Positions 33,355 to 45,025 of a stretch of 64,000 nucleotides of DNA are shown here, one piece after another (position 1 is the first letter of the stretch; the number at the start of each line of letters is the position of its first letter). Below the pieces are notes generated by a model. That model was not told the origin of the DNA. It made no database searches and saw only the letters and a list, made by a program, of their open reading frames with translations. A program made the position numbers and the translations under genes. The stretch comes from Acinetobacter sp. C32I. Its GTDB lineage: Bacteria > Pseudomonadota > Gammaproteobacteria > Pseudomonadales > Moraxellaceae. Location of the stretch: contig NZ_CP098480.1 in the NCBI RefSeq assembly GCF_023702715.1, positions 2,976,001 to 3,040,000 on the forward strand. Reading direction: 5' to 3'.

Positions 33355-34362
33355 TTATTCACCCGGTAATGCACATTCAAAGTTTGCTTTGTCGACTGAA
33401 CAACGTGCTTTCTTCAATACAGACATCATACCTGCATCGTAAATACCACGTTTAGTTAGGTCCATACGGCCATCACGTAATAATTTTTGATATTTCAAGT
33501 TATCTTCAGCACTCAAGTTCATTTTGTATTTAGCTGGAATTTCAGCTTCATAACGTTTGATCATAGCGAATGCTTTTGGAAGTTGCTTCACAAAGTAATC
33601 ACGAGATTTTTGACCAAAACCAGCAGGGAATTTCTCTGGACGAATCACAAGATCTGCAGTGACTTGTAATACTGGGAAGTTAAACATCGCACCATTTGAA
33701 CCTAAGCCTTTGCTTAATTCTAATGGTTTGTAGGCATAAGCAGGCGCACCCACCATGTCAACTTGACCGTTGTTAAATTTCGCAGCAAAGTTAGAAATAT
33801 CAGAAAGTACCGCTTGCGCGCCTACGCGTTGTACCATGATTTTTTGTGCATCATCATAGCCCAATACTGCGAATTTTTTACCCGCTGCTTTTTCAATTGA
33901 GTTAATGCTCTTGTCACGTACGAAAATGTAAGCAGCACCTAAAGGCGCGATACCCGCGATTTCGTATTTATTGCCACCTAAATTGGTAGTCATTTTTGCT
34001 GCATTACGTGCATCCAGTACATAGGTAATCGCACGTTGTGCAACTTGATTGCTTGGCGCACCGCCCAATGAATCGACTGAACCCGCAAATTTGTTATATG
34101 GACGAGCACGCATTGCTGTCATCGCAACAGCAGCACATTTACCCGCTTTAAAGTTATTGTCTGCAACCTGTTCATCCGTGATTGCAAGTAGGTTGACATC
34201 AGCGCCCCAGCTTTTCGCTGCGAGTGCCCAGTCCTGCATCATTTTGTATGATTCACCTGACTTTCCTAATAAGTCGAATACACACACATCAATTGCTGCT
34301 TGAGTAGAAGCAGATACACCAAAGATCGAAGTTGCTGCAAGAGCAAGTGCAATTTTTTTCAT
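33355..34362 (-). CDS. AdeT-like putative solute-binding protein, paralogue 2
   Basis: A 335-residue exported protein. Signal peptide MKKIALALAATSIFGVSAS up to TQA, mature start AIDVCVFDLLGKSGESY. It shares with its neighbours the four cysteines, the AGKCAAVAMTAMRARPYNKFAGS block, the GQVDMVGAPAYAYKPLELSKGLG motif and a C-terminal RGIYDAGMMSVLKKARC. The open frame extends 20 codons further, but GAAAGGA is correctly spaced for the ATG at 34362. A dyad about 70 bases upstream is shared with paralogue 4. The name AdeT is used for such proteins in Acinetobacter; a transport or sensing role is inferred only. Confidence 0.8.
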   Translation of the reverse strand: MKKIALALAATSIFGVSASTQAAIDVCVFDLLGKSGESYKMMQDWALAAKSWGADVNLLAITDEQVADNNFKAGKCAAVAMTAMRARPYNKFAGSVDSLGGAPSNQVAQRAITYVLDARNAAKMTTNLGGNKYEIAGIAPLGAAYIFVRDKSINSIEKAAGKKFAVLGYDDAQKIMVQRVGAQAVLSDISNFAAKFNNGQVDMVGAPAYAYKPLELSKGLGSNGAMFNFPVLQVTADLVIRPEKFPAGFGQKSRDYFVKQLPKAFAMIKRYEAEIPAKYKMNLSAEDNLKYQKLLRDGRMDLTKRGIYDAGMMSVLKKARCSVDKANFECALPGE

Positions 34363-34430
34363 ATTTTTCATCCTTTCACAAACTTTATGTTTGTCTCCTT
34401 GTTCGAAGCAAATATTAATCATGTTTTTTG

Positions 34431-34460
34431 AAAAAAAATAGAGCTTCTACTCTATTTTTA
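34431..34460. repeat. Dyad upstream of AdeT-like paralogue 2 (copy 1)
   Basis: AAATAGAG-CTTCTA-CTCTATTT, an inverted repeat about 70-95 bases before the start of paralogue 2. On the minus strand it is followed by eight T, so here it may also terminate paralogue 3. A near-identical dyad sits before paralogue 4. Confidence 0.65.
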
Positions 34461-34578
34461 TGACTGGATTGTTTATTTTTTACCCTCTTTTATCTATTTC
34501 TATTATTTTCTTAGGCATTTTTGTTATATCTGCCTCAGTTTATGTATAGATTTATATCTAGGCCAATATTCTCCTCTG

Positions 34579-35580
34579 TTATTCGCCACTCAAAGTACAC
34601 TCAAAGTTAGTCCGTTCAACCGTACAACGGGCGCGCTTCAGCACATTCATCATACTCGCATCGTACACGCCTTGCTTGGTTAAATTCATGCGTCCATCCC
34701 GTAACATTTTTTGATAACGGGTTTTATCTTCATTGGTCAAAGTAATCTTTTTGGCATTCATCCCTGCTTCTAAGCGTTGCACCATGGCAAAGTTACTTGG
34801 CAGTTTGTTTACGAACCATTGTCGAGACTGGGTTCCAAAACCACTTGGGAATTGTGCAGGACGAATAATCAGGTCACCGGTAATATTGACCACAGGGAAA
34901 TTAAACAATGCCCCATTGGCCAAGCCCTTACTGATCTCTAAAGGTTTATAGGCATAGGCAGGTGCGGCAATCACATCCACCTGTCCGCTATTAAATTTTT
35001 TCACAAAATCAGAAATATCCGATGGTACCGCCACCAAATCGATACTTTCTACAATGGCCTTTTGCGCTTGGTCATAATGTAAATAAGCAAATTTTTTGCC
35101 TTTGGCTTTTTCAATGGTGTCGATCTTTTTGTCACGTACAAAAATATACGCCAGCCCGACTTGGATAATACCTGCAACTTCAAATTTCTCCCCGTTCATC
35201 GTTGCCGTTAAACGATGCTGATTACGTTTATCCAGTACATACGTAATCGCCTTTTGCGCAATGGCATTGCTGGTGACTGCCCCGACCGCATCCACCGAGC
35301 CTGCAAATTTATTATATTTACGGGCACGCATCGAGGTCATATAGACACCATCGCATTTGCCCGCATCGAAATCTTTTTCCGCTTTTTCTTCGTCTTGATA
35401 AGGAATCAGCTCAACATCGCCCTGCCATGTTTTAGAAGCCAGCTTCCATTCCTCAATCAGTTTATAAGACTCCCCAGCCTTACCCAATAAATCAAAAACA
35501 CAAATTTGTTGTTTTGCCTGTACAGGAGTGCTCATGACAAATAGAGCTGTAGCACTCAATGCCCAAAGTCCTTTTTTCAT
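34579..35580 (-). CDS. AdeT-like putative solute-binding protein, paralogue 3
   Basis: A 333-residue exported protein with signal peptide MKKGLWALSATALFVMSTPV up to QAK and mature start QQICVFDLLGKAGESYK. The family motifs are intact: AGKCDGVYMTSMRARKYNKFAGS, GQVDVIAAPAYAYKPLEISKG, GVYDASMMNVLKRARC and a terminal FECTLSGE. The ATG at 35580 follows AGGGA at about ten bases; the 18-codon upstream extension is not supported. By eye it is closest to paralogue 4. It likely arose by tandem duplication. Confidence 0.8.
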   Translation of the reverse strand: MKKGLWALSATALFVMSTPVQAKQQICVFDLLGKAGESYKLIEEWKLASKTWQGDVELIPYQDEEKAEKDFDAGKCDGVYMTSMRARKYNKFAGSVDAVGAVTSNAIAQKAITYVLDKRNQHRLTATMNGEKFEVAGIIQVGLAYIFVRDKKIDTIEKAKGKKFAYLHYDQAQKAIVESIDLVAVPSDISDFVKKFNSGQVDVIAAPAYAYKPLEISKGLANGALFNFPVVNITGDLIIRPAQFPSGFGTQSRQWFVNKLPSNFAMVQRLEAGMNAKKITLTNEDKTRYQKMLRDGRMNLTKQGVYDASMMNVLKRARCTVERTNFECTLSGE

Positions 35581-35784
35581 CTTGTTTTCCCTTACTTTGC
35601 TATTTTGCACAATTTTCCAGCAGTGCTGATTCAATATAGTCAGATTTTGACCAAAAGAATAGCACTTTTATATACATATGTCGGGTTTTCATCTGTTTTA
35701 ACAGACTTGATCACGTTTTAATTTTTTAGGCCAATATCAACTCAAAAGCAGGATGTTGAGACATCCATCCTCTTATGTATTGGT

Positions 35785-36792
35785 TTATTCACCACCTAAA
35801 GTACATTCAAAATTGGTTCGGTCTACCGTACAGCGCGCGCGTTTCAGTACACTCATCATGCTGGCATCGTAAATACCACGTTTGGTCAATCCCATACGTG
35901 CTTCACGCAAGATTTGCTGATAACGGGTTTTATCCTCATTACTGAGGTTGATTTTATATTTGGCAGGCAATTCTGATTCAAGACGCTGGATCAGTGCGAA
36001 ATTGGTATTCAGACGACTTAGAAACCACGCTCGAGAGTTCTGTCCAAAATTGCTGGAGAATTTTTCAGGACGGATAATTAAGTCCATGGTCATATTCACC
36101 GCTGGGAAAGTAATAATCGCGCCCTCATTTCCCAATCCCTTTGACAATTCTAAAGGCTTATAGGCATAGGCAGGTGCCGCCATAATATCGGCCTGACCAG
36201 TATTAAACTTTTTGGCGATATCAGAGATATCCGCAAGTACGGCTTGTCCACCTAGGCTTTTCACCACGATCTTTTGTGCTTCGTCATAGCCAAGCACTGC
36301 AAATTTTTTCCCTTTGATTTGCTCAATAGTATTCATCTTCTTGTCTTTGACAAAAATATAGGCCAAACCAATTTGCGAAATCCCAGCAACTTCATAGTTT
36401 TCATTATCAACGGTGCTGAGCAAACGGCGTTGATTACGCTTGTCCAAAGCAAAGCTAATCGCTTTCTGTGCAATCGCATAACTTGGTACCGCCCCAATGG
36501 CATCAATCGAACCTGCAAATTTGTTATAACGGCGCGCACGCATTGAAGTCATATAGACGCCATCACATTTGCCTTGTTCAAAATCATTTTCCGCCAACGC
36601 TTCATTCTGATAGCTGATCAGAAAGGTATCACCACGCCATGCTTTCGCAGCCAAGGCCCACTCTTCCATGGCCTTATAGGCTTCTCCTGATTTCCCCAAC
36701 AAATCAAAAACACAAATTTTGCTCGCTGCATGTGTTTCTGTATAGCTCCCCAACACCAGCATTGCCCCCAATGCAAGAATTCGCTTGTTCAT
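35785..36792 (-). CDS. AdeT-like putative solute-binding protein, paralogue 4
   Basis: A 335-residue exported protein: signal peptide MNKRILALGAMLVLGSYTET up to THA, mature start ASKICVFDLLGKSGEAYK. It has the same conserved blocks as paralogue 3 (QGKCDGVYMTSMRARRYNKF; QADIMAAPAYAYKPLELSKG; RGIYDASMMSVLKRARC; FECTLGGE). It is the most upstream of the four, divergent from the ABC-F gene. A dyad like that before paralogue 2 lies about 80 bases upstream. Ligand unknown. Confidence 0.8.
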   Translation of the reverse strand: MNKRILALGAMLVLGSYTETHAASKICVFDLLGKSGEAYKAMEEWALAAKAWRGDTFLISYQNEALAENDFEQGKCDGVYMTSMRARRYNKFAGSIDAIGAVPSYAIAQKAISFALDKRNQRRLLSTVDNENYEVAGISQIGLAYIFVKDKKMNTIEQIKGKKFAVLGYDEAQKIVVKSLGGQAVLADISDIAKKFNTGQADIMAAPAYAYKPLELSKGLGNEGAIITFPAVNMTMDLIIRPEKFSSNFGQNSRAWFLSRLNTNFALIQRLESELPAKYKINLSNEDKTRYQQILREARMGLTKRGIYDASMMSVLKRARCTVDRTNFECTLGGE

Positions 36793-36872
36793 CCTTAAAT
36801 CCTATGCTGCTACTTTTAGTCTTGTTGCTTATTTTTTCATATAATTTAAATAATAATCTGATTCGCGTCACA

Positions 36873-36898
36873 AAAATAGAGCTTTTACTCTATTTTAT
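36873..36898. repeat. Dyad upstream of AdeT-like paralogue 4 (copy 2)
   Basis: AAAATAGAG-CTTTTA-CTCTATTTT, differing from the copy at 34431 mainly at one loop base and the A/T flanks. No gene is transcribed into it on either strand in a way that needs a terminator, so a regulatory role is more likely here. Confidence 0.6.
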
Positions 36899-36999
36899 CA
36901 TTGATTGATCAGCTCAATCCGAACAACTTGATCTTAAATATAAAAATTTGCATTCATGGGCGATCACCTTAAAATGCAGCTATCTATTCGCTATTTTGC

Positions 37000-38934
37000 A
37001 TGCTCATGATCCAATTTGACCAAGTTTCATTACGCCGTGGTGGGCGAGTTCTGTTCCAAAAAGCATCAATGCAGCTTCATCCTGGCTGGAAAATTGGTCT
37101 TACTGGGGTGAATGGTGCAGGTAAATCGACCTTATTTGCTGCATTTTTAGGAGATTTGGTTGCAGATGAGGGCAATTTGACTCGCCCTGCGGTGTGGACT
37201 GTGGCGCATATGGCGCAAGAAATTAAAGCCTTAGAAATGCCAGCGATTGATTTTGTGCTGTCAGGCGATGAAGAATACTGGGATATTCAAGAAAAATTAG
37301 CGCATCCAGATCAACTCAGTAATGATGACTTGGCCCGACTGCATGGTCGTTTTGACGAAATTCATGGTTATGCAGCGCCTGCCAAAGCAGCACAATTGAT
37401 GGCTGGTCTCGGCTTTCTTGATCACCAATTAAAATTAAATGTCGCGAGCTTCTCGGGTGGTTGGCGTATGCGCTTAAACTTGGCGCGCACCCTGATGAGC
37501 CGTTCAGATCTGCTGTTGCTGGATGAACCGACCAACCATTTGGACTTGGATGCGATCTTGTGGTTAGAAGACTGGCTCAAAGCGTATGAAGGTACGCTGG
37601 TCCTGATTTCACATGACCGAGATTTCTTGGATGCGATTACCGATCATATTCTGCATATCGAAAATCAAGAACTGACCTTATACACAGGCAATTACTCCAC
37701 CTTTGAAACCACTCGTAGTGAACGCTTAGCGCAGCAACAGCAAGCTTTTGAGAAGCAGCAAGAAACCCGCGCACATCTACAAAAGTTTATTGACCGCTTT
37801 AAAGCCAAGGCCACCAAAGCCCGCCAAGCACAAAGCCGAATTAAGCAATTAGAGCGCATGCAGCAACTCGCACCAGCACATGTTGATACGCCATTTACCT
37901 TCAGCTTCCGTGAACCAACCAAAATGAGTTCACCTCTGCTGAGCCTGGATGCTGCTACGATTGGCTACGGCGATAAAATCATTGCTGAAAAAATTCGTCT
38001 GCAAATCACCCCAAGTTCACGTATTGGCTTACTCGGGATGAATGGTGCCGGTAAATCAACCTTGATCAAGACCCTTGTCGGTGATTTACCACTACTTGCA
38101 GGCGAACGCAAAGCCTCTGAGTTGCTCAACATTGGTTATTTTGCTCAGCATCAAATGGATGCTTTGGATGCCCATGCCAGCCCAATGCTGCAATTGGCTC
38201 GAATTGCCGATAAACACATCAGTGAAGCTGCTTTACGTGCCTTTTTAGGTAGTTTTGGCTTTAGTGGCGAGCGTATGGATACGCCGTGCGAAAGCTTCTC
38301 AGGTGGTGAACGTGCTCGTTTAGCTTTGGCGCTGATTGTATGGCAACGCCCTAATGTCTTGATTCTGGACGAACCAACTAACCATTTAGACTTGGATATG
38401 CGTCTGGCACTGACCATGGCGCTACAGGACTTTGATGGTGCAGTGGTGCTGGTTTCACATGAACGCCAATTGATTGCCAGTGTCTGTGATGACTTGTTAT
38501 TAGTACATGCAGGTCAATGCACAGAATTTGCAGGGGATCTACAAGACTACGCCAAGTGGTTACGTGAAGCACGCCAGCAACAGATCAATGCACAAAATGC
38601 ATCACAGCAGCAAAGTACGTCGACCCAAGCTCCTGTCACAAAAGTAGATAAAGAAGCGCAACGTAAAGAAGCAGCTCGTCGCCGTGAAATGACCCGCCCG
38701 ATTCGTAAAAATATCGAAAAAGTCGAAGCTCAAATTGAAAAAGTTCAACCACGCTTAGCCGACATTGAACATGCTTTAGCGGATAGTGCCTTGTATGAGG
38801 CCGATCGCAAAAATGATTTGATCAAGCTGATGAATGAGCAAAATGAGCTCAAAGCCAAGTTAGAACAGTATGAAGAACAGCTTTTAGAACTGATGATGGA
38901 ACTTGAAGAGCTAGAAAGCTCTTTTGCAGATTAA
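37000..38934 (+). CDS. yheS: ABC-F family ATPase, YheS-like
   Basis: A 644-residue soluble protein with two ABC domains and no membrane segment. Domain 1 has Walker A GVNGAGKST (about 35-43), signature FSGGWRMRLNLA and Walker B LLLLDEPTNHLDLDA. Domain 2 has GMNGAGKST (about 346-354), FSGGERARLALALIVWQ and LILDEPTNHLDLDM. The inter-domain linker is long and charged, and a C-terminal coiled coil covers about 545-640. It matches E. coli YheS closely in order and motif wording. ABC-F proteins act on ribosomes. ATGs at 37000 and 37006 are both possible starts. Confidence 0.92.
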   Translation: MLMIQFDQVSLRRGGRVLFQKASMQLHPGWKIGLTGVNGAGKSTLFAAFLGDLVADEGNLTRPAVWTVAHMAQEIKALEMPAIDFVLSGDEEYWDIQEKLAHPDQLSNDDLARLHGRFDEIHGYAAPAKAAQLMAGLGFLDHQLKLNVASFSGGWRMRLNLARTLMSRSDLLLLDEPTNHLDLDAILWLEDWLKAYEGTLVLISHDRDFLDAITDHILHIENQELTLYTGNYSTFETTRSERLAQQQQAFEKQQETRAHLQKFIDRFKAKATKARQAQSRIKQLERMQQLAPAHVDTPFTFSFREPTKMSSPLLSLDAATIGYGDKIIAEKIRLQITPSSRIGLLGMNGAGKSTLIKTLVGDLPLLAGERKASELLNIGYFAQHQMDALDAHASPMLQLARIADKHISEAALRAFLGSFGFSGERMDTPCESFSGGERARLALALIVWQRPNVLILDEPTNHLDLDMRLALTMALQDFDGAVVLVSHERQLIASVCDDLLLVHAGQCTEFAGDLQDYAKWLREARQQQINAQNASQQQSTSTQAPVTKVDKEAQRKEAARRREMTRPIRKNIEKVEAQIEKVQPRLADIEHALADSALYEADRKNDLIKLMNEQNELKAKLEQYEEQLLELMMELEELESSFAD

Positions 38935-38943
38935 GCTGCTAGC

Positions 38944-38981
38944 TGATTCATACACAGCTCTATTTGAGTGTGTATGAATCA
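38944..38981 (+). other. Hairpin in the 342-base gap after the ABC-F gene
   Basis: Perfect arms TGATTCATACAC / GTGTATGAATCA (38944-38955, 38970-38981) directly after the stop, without a T-run. It may be a 3'-end hairpin. The rest of the gap up to 39276 is AT-rich and shows no gene. Confidence 0.5.
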
Positions 38982-39276
38982 CAACATTTAAGGTCATTTG
39001 TTGAAACAGCATCATCCTATTTATGGCCTTAAAAGATAGTTCAGATACTTAAAAACACTATGAATAGCATGAAAAATGTCATGAATTTGTCGAGAATTTC
39101 AGATAAGGTAAAAATTGGAATTTTCTCAGAAAATTGAGCTTTGGTGTCAGGCTCGATATACTCAGCCCCCACTGTTGTAAATTTATAACTGACGAATGAA
39201 TCCTGAGGGTTAAATTCATTTTACATTTTTTGTACTTTAATTTGGTGAGTACTCTATCTTGGATCATACAAACTGA

Positions 39277-39834
39277 ATGAATTCTTTAGATTTTATTTTT
39301 AATTTTGAACATATTCTGCCGGTCTTGGTTCAAGAGTACGGTTTATGGATTTATGCCATTCTTTTTCTGATTATTTTTTCAGAAACCGCCTTTGTTTTTA
39401 TGTTCTTCTTACCTGGTGACAGTCTATTACTCACCGTGGGTGCATTATGCTCTGTGGTTGAGATCATGCATCTTGGCTATATGATCAGCCTTTTGTTCTT
39501 TGCTGCAGCATTGGGCTATATGGTGAACTATCATATTGGTCGTCATTTTGGTGACCGTATTTTCAATATAAAATCACGCTTTATTAAGCAAGAATATTTG
39601 CAAAAAACCAATGTGTTCTTTTTGAAACACGGTGGAAAAACTATTTTGCTGGCTCGTTTTATTCCATTTGCCCGTTCATTTGCGCCCTTAGCAGCTGGTT
39701 CAAGCAATATGAACTATAGCCATTTCGTTATTTATAATATCTTGGGTGCATTGCTGTGGATCAGTGTCTTGGTCACTGCAGGATACCTGTTCGGCCATGC
39801 ATTGATTCAAGTGAGTGACTTTGTAGAAAGTTAA
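39277..39834 (+). CDS. DedA family membrane protein
   Basis: A 185-residue inner-membrane protein of the DedA/SNARE-associated family, members of which act in undecaprenyl-phosphate and lipid flipping. The re-entrant motif ETAFVFMFFLPGDSLLLTVG is at about 37-56 with the typical Glu and Asp. The conserved G-x-x-x-G / F-x-R-x-x-P segment is LLARFIPFARSFAPLAAG near 124-141. The length is at the short end for DedA proteins. It is a single gene and its position next to the ABC-F and PepSY genes is usual for Acinetobacter. Confidence 0.9.
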   Translation: MNSLDFIFNFEHILPVLVQEYGLWIYAILFLIIFSETAFVFMFFLPGDSLLLTVGALCSVVEIMHLGYMISLLFFAAALGYMVNYHIGRHFGDRIFNIKSRFIKQEYLQKTNVFFLKHGGKTILLARFIPFARSFAPLAAGSSNMNYSHFVIYNILGALLWISVLVTAGYLFGHALIQVSDFVES

Positions 39835-39913
39835 TTTTTATAGCCCACGTTTTTATAATTCAGCAGGAAAGCTCAGCTCTCCTGCTTTTTTTAATCAATT
39901 TATTCCTTGTTAA

Positions 39914-39927
39914 GTTCCACGTGGAAC
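39914..39927. promoter_or_regulatory. parS-type site (intergenic)
   Basis: GTTCCACGTGGAAC, a perfect 14-base palindrome identical to the parS sequence of Pseudomonas. It lies about 8 kb left of oriC, between dedA and the PepSY gene. Confidence 0.82.
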
Positions 39928-39946
39928 GTAAAAAACAATAGTAAAT

Positions 39947-39965
39947 AATAATGAAAATAATTATC
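39947..39965. promoter_or_regulatory. Fur box upstream of the PepSY gene
   Basis: AATAATGAAAATAATTATC matches 16 of 19 positions of the Fur consensus GATAATGATAATCATTATC. It ends 78 bases before the PepSY start, as expected for an iron-repressed promoter. Confidence 0.65.
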
Positions 39966-40043
39966 AATAAAAATAAAATCACTCTATAAAAAAACTAATC
40001 ATCAAGGGGATCCCGTGCGCACAGCCGCATTGGAAAATCAGTT

Positions 40044-41204
40044 ATGAAGCAAACCATTCCTTCAACCAAGAAAACCAACTCGCGCTGGTTTCGTCTTAAT
40101 TTATGGATTCATCGCTGGGTCAGCTTGGTGATTGTAATTCCCTTTGCGATTTTATCGATCACTGGGGTTATTCTGATTTTCCATGAAGAGATTGATCATG
40201 CACTTGGGGTTGAGCCTACGGCGCTACATTCCTCTCTATCACAGCAGCGGCCATTAGCAGATTCTATTGCAACCGCCCAACAAACCTACCCCAATGAGCA
40301 GATTATCAGTACAGGCTATGATCCTGAGCATCATCCAGGTGTGCTGTTGATTGGTATGGCAAAACCAGAGCAAAGCTTCGAACAAGCGCGTTGGCTGTTT
40401 GCCGATATTGGTTCTGCAACACTCATTCAGCAACCGAATGAACGAGATACCTTAACGGGATTCTTACTGGAACTGCACGCCAATTGGTTCTTAGGTTTTA
40501 TTGGACAACTGATTGGTGCACTGATCGCCTTTTTAGTGTTCTTATCTTTGGTTTCTGGCTTGGTCGTGTATGCCCCTTATGTGAAAAAATTCCTGTTTGG
40601 CATTCTTCGTTTTAACAAGGGACAACGTCTATTACAGCTCGATCTACACAACTTAATTGGTTCTGCAATCCTCGGTTGGGCACTGGTGGTGACGATAACA
40701 GGTTTTTTACTGGGTTTCGGTACAGTGGCGATTGGTGTTTGGCAAATGACTGAGCTGAAAGCCCTCCAAGATAAATATCAGCATGCCCGGGTGATTCATC
40801 CTCATTTAAGCATTGATCAGGTGTATGCCGCTGCGCAAAAAGGTCAAACAGCGTGGCATCCCAGCAGTGTGTTCTACCCCAAAACCGAATATGCCACCCA
40901 AGGGCATTATATGGTGCTGTTACAAGGCAATGAAGGCTTGAACGAAAAGATGCTTAAAGTGGCCTTGGTCAATGCAGAAACAGGACAAGTGGATACCATT
41001 GAGGAATTACCGACTTATTTGAAAGCCATTTTATTGTCTCAACCGCTACATTTTGGCAATTATGGGGGCATGCCCTTAAAGATTTTATGGAGTTTATGCA
41101 CCCTGCTTACCCTATTTATTACCTTAAATGGCGCATGGCTATGGTGGGCAAAACGTCAACAAAAGAGCTTAAAAGGAGGCAACAACAATGCAGCGATGGA
41201 ATAA
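40044..41204 (+). CDS. PepSY-associated TM-helix membrane protein (probable iron-related reductase)
   Basis: A 386-residue inner-membrane protein with four hydrophobic helices: about 20-45, 140-175, 205-235 and 345-370. Histidines sit at the expected heme-type places (LNLWIHRWVS, LLELHANWFLG, LQLDLHNLIG), and two PepSY-like soluble segments lie between helices. Related proteins are described as ferric-siderophore reductases. The upstream Fur box agrees with induction under iron limitation. A 58-residue membrane protein gene overlaps its 3' end by 17 bases. Heme binding and reduction are inferred. Confidence 0.85.
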   Translation: MKQTIPSTKKTNSRWFRLNLWIHRWVSLVIVIPFAILSITGVILIFHEEIDHALGVEPTALHSSLSQQRPLADSIATAQQTYPNEQIISTGYDPEHHPGVLLIGMAKPEQSFEQARWLFADIGSATLIQQPNERDTLTGFLLELHANWFLGFIGQLIGALIAFLVFLSLVSGLVVYAPYVKKFLFGILRFNKGQRLLQLDLHNLIGSAILGWALVVTITGFLLGFGTVAIGVWQMTELKALQDKYQHARVIHPHLSIDQVYAAAQKGQTAWHPSSVFYPKTEYATQGHYMVLLQGNEGLNEKMLKVALVNAETGQVDTIEELPTYLKAILLSQPLHFGNYGGMPLKILWSLCTLLTLFITLNGAWLWWAKRQQKSLKGGNNNAAME

Positions 41205-41364
41205 GCTCAGTACTTTATGGCTACTTGCACTGTGTAGTATGGGTGGAATTATTGGAATGTTATTGATGGATGGGCTTGCGGATATTATTTTTTTGATTAT
41301 TACCCTGCTGCCGATTCTGATTGCAGGCTGGAGAGCTTATCTTTTACAGCGCGGTAAAAGATAA
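41188..41364 (+). CDS. Small two-helix membrane protein, partner of the PepSY gene
   Basis: A 58-residue frame: MQRWNKLSTLWLLALCSMGG..., with two hydrophobic helices (about 8-27 and 32-48) and a basic end (RGKR). A perfect AAGGAGG ribosome site (41173-41179) lies nine bases before the ATG, inside the last codons of the PepSY gene, so the two are a translationally linked operon under the same Fur box. Small proteins like this accompany PepSY reductases in relatives. Function is unknown. Confidence 0.8.
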   Translation: MQRWNKLSTLWLLALCSMGGIIGMLLMDGLADIIFLIITLLPILIAGWRAYLLQRGKR

Positions 41365-41396
41365 GCCAGCTTGATTGATATTGATGCTTAAGTCAA

Positions 41397-43874
<2,478 letters not shown>

Positions 43875-43914
43875 CTAGTAAATATCTAATCTATCCAAAG
43901 ATGAGGAAATAAAA

Positions 43915-44997
43915 TTATGGCGCAGCAAGACTGACTTGGCCGTGAACAACATGGAACAATTGAAAGGGAATCGACAGATCATGTAAGTGTTTTAATACCG
44001 ACGCATGGTCTAAGGTGGTCATAAAAACCTGACTTCCCAACTGACTCAGTCGCTCAATTAAACGTTGTTGTGCAGCTAAATCTAACTCTGCTGTCAGATC
44101 ATCTAATAATACCACAGTTTCCTTGTTACTCGCATGCAGCATTGCAATTTGTGACAGTTTTAATGCCATGATTAACAACTTTTTTTGCCCGCGAGAGAGC
44201 ACATCATCGGCATTGCCAAACGGCGTTTTTAAGCGTAGATCTGCACGGTGCGGACCGTACTCGGTATAACGGCGATCAAGGTCTTTTTGATGCTGCTGAA
44301 TCAAGTCCTGTAGCAAGCCCTGCTCGGTATGAAAGCCCGCACTGTATTCCAGTTCAATCTGCAGATTGGGCAACAACTGCTGCAAATCTTCATGGAAAAA
44401 CTGATTCCATTGCTCAACGATTCCAACCCGTTGTGAGTGCAAAATTTCGCCATAATCACTGAGCATTTTGTTCCACGGCTCTAAATCAGCCAGACTGAGA
44501 TTACGCCGTGTTTTGAGTAAACTGTTGCGCTGTTTTAATGCTCGCGAATAATACTGCCAAGCAAAATAAAACTCAGGTTCCACGTGGAACATCAACCAAT
44601 CCAACAGTTGCCGTCTGGGCTTGGCGCCATGATCAATAATATCGGTACTTTGTGGGTCGATATGCTGTAAAGGCAAGAGTTTTGCCAACTGACCTTGGGT
44701 GGCAATGGTATCGCCATTCACTTTAATCAGTTGCTCGCCAGAAGCCAGTTTTTGCATGCCGATACGTTCACTGGCCGATTGTGCGAACACAATCGCATCG
44801 TCCGCCTCGTATTGGATGTAATGTTTTGGAATATGGGTGCGAAATGAGCGACCTGTGGCCAACAAATGGATGGATTCGAGAATCGAGGTTTTTCCAGAAC
44901 CATTGGCCCCGTAAAAAATATTAAACGGTTGCAACTCATTGAGTGCAACCGCCTTTAAATTACGTACACGCTCGATATTTAAACGCGTAATTTGCAT
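43915..44997 (-). CDS. recF: DNA replication and repair protein RecF
   Basis: A 360-residue SMC-like ATPase that loads RecA at single-strand gaps. Walker A is GANGSGKTS (about 30-38), the signature is [17 protein letters not shown] (about 267-283), and Walker B is [12 protein letters not shown] (about 299-310). The length matches E. coli (357). It sits between dnaN and gyrB with short gaps (28 and 49 bases), consistent with one operon. A perfect parS-type palindrome is embedded at 44577-44590. Confidence 0.97.
   Translation of the reverse strand: MQITRLNIERVRNLKAVALNELQPFNIFYGANGSGKTSILESIHLLATGRSFRTHIPKHYIQYEADDAIVFAQSASERIGMQKLASGEQLIKVNGDTIATQGQLAKLLPLQHIDPQSTDIIDHGAKPRRQLLDWLMFHVEPEFYFAWQYYSRALKQRNSLLKTRRNLSLADLEPWNKMLSDYGEILHSQRVGIVEQWNQFFHEDLQQLLPNLQIELEYSAGFHTEQGLLQDLIQQHQKDLDRRYTEYGPHRADLRLKTPFGNADDVLSRGQKKLLIMALKLSQIAMLHASNKETVVLLDDLTAELDLAAQQRLIERLSQLGSQVFMTTLDHASVLKHLHDLSIPFQLFHVVHGQVSLAAP
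44577..44590. promoter_or_regulatory. parS-type site within recF
   Basis: GTTCCACGTGGAAC, a perfect palindrome within the recF coding region, about 3.3 kb from oriC and identical to the site at 39914. Confidence 0.82.
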
Positions 44998-45025
44998 GAA
45001 TTAAGACTCAAACCATCAAACGAGC

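Noticed and set aside
38944..38981. Hairpin after the ABC-F gene as an intrinsic terminator
   Set aside because: The stem is perfect but no T-run follows, so it is listed only as a hairpin.
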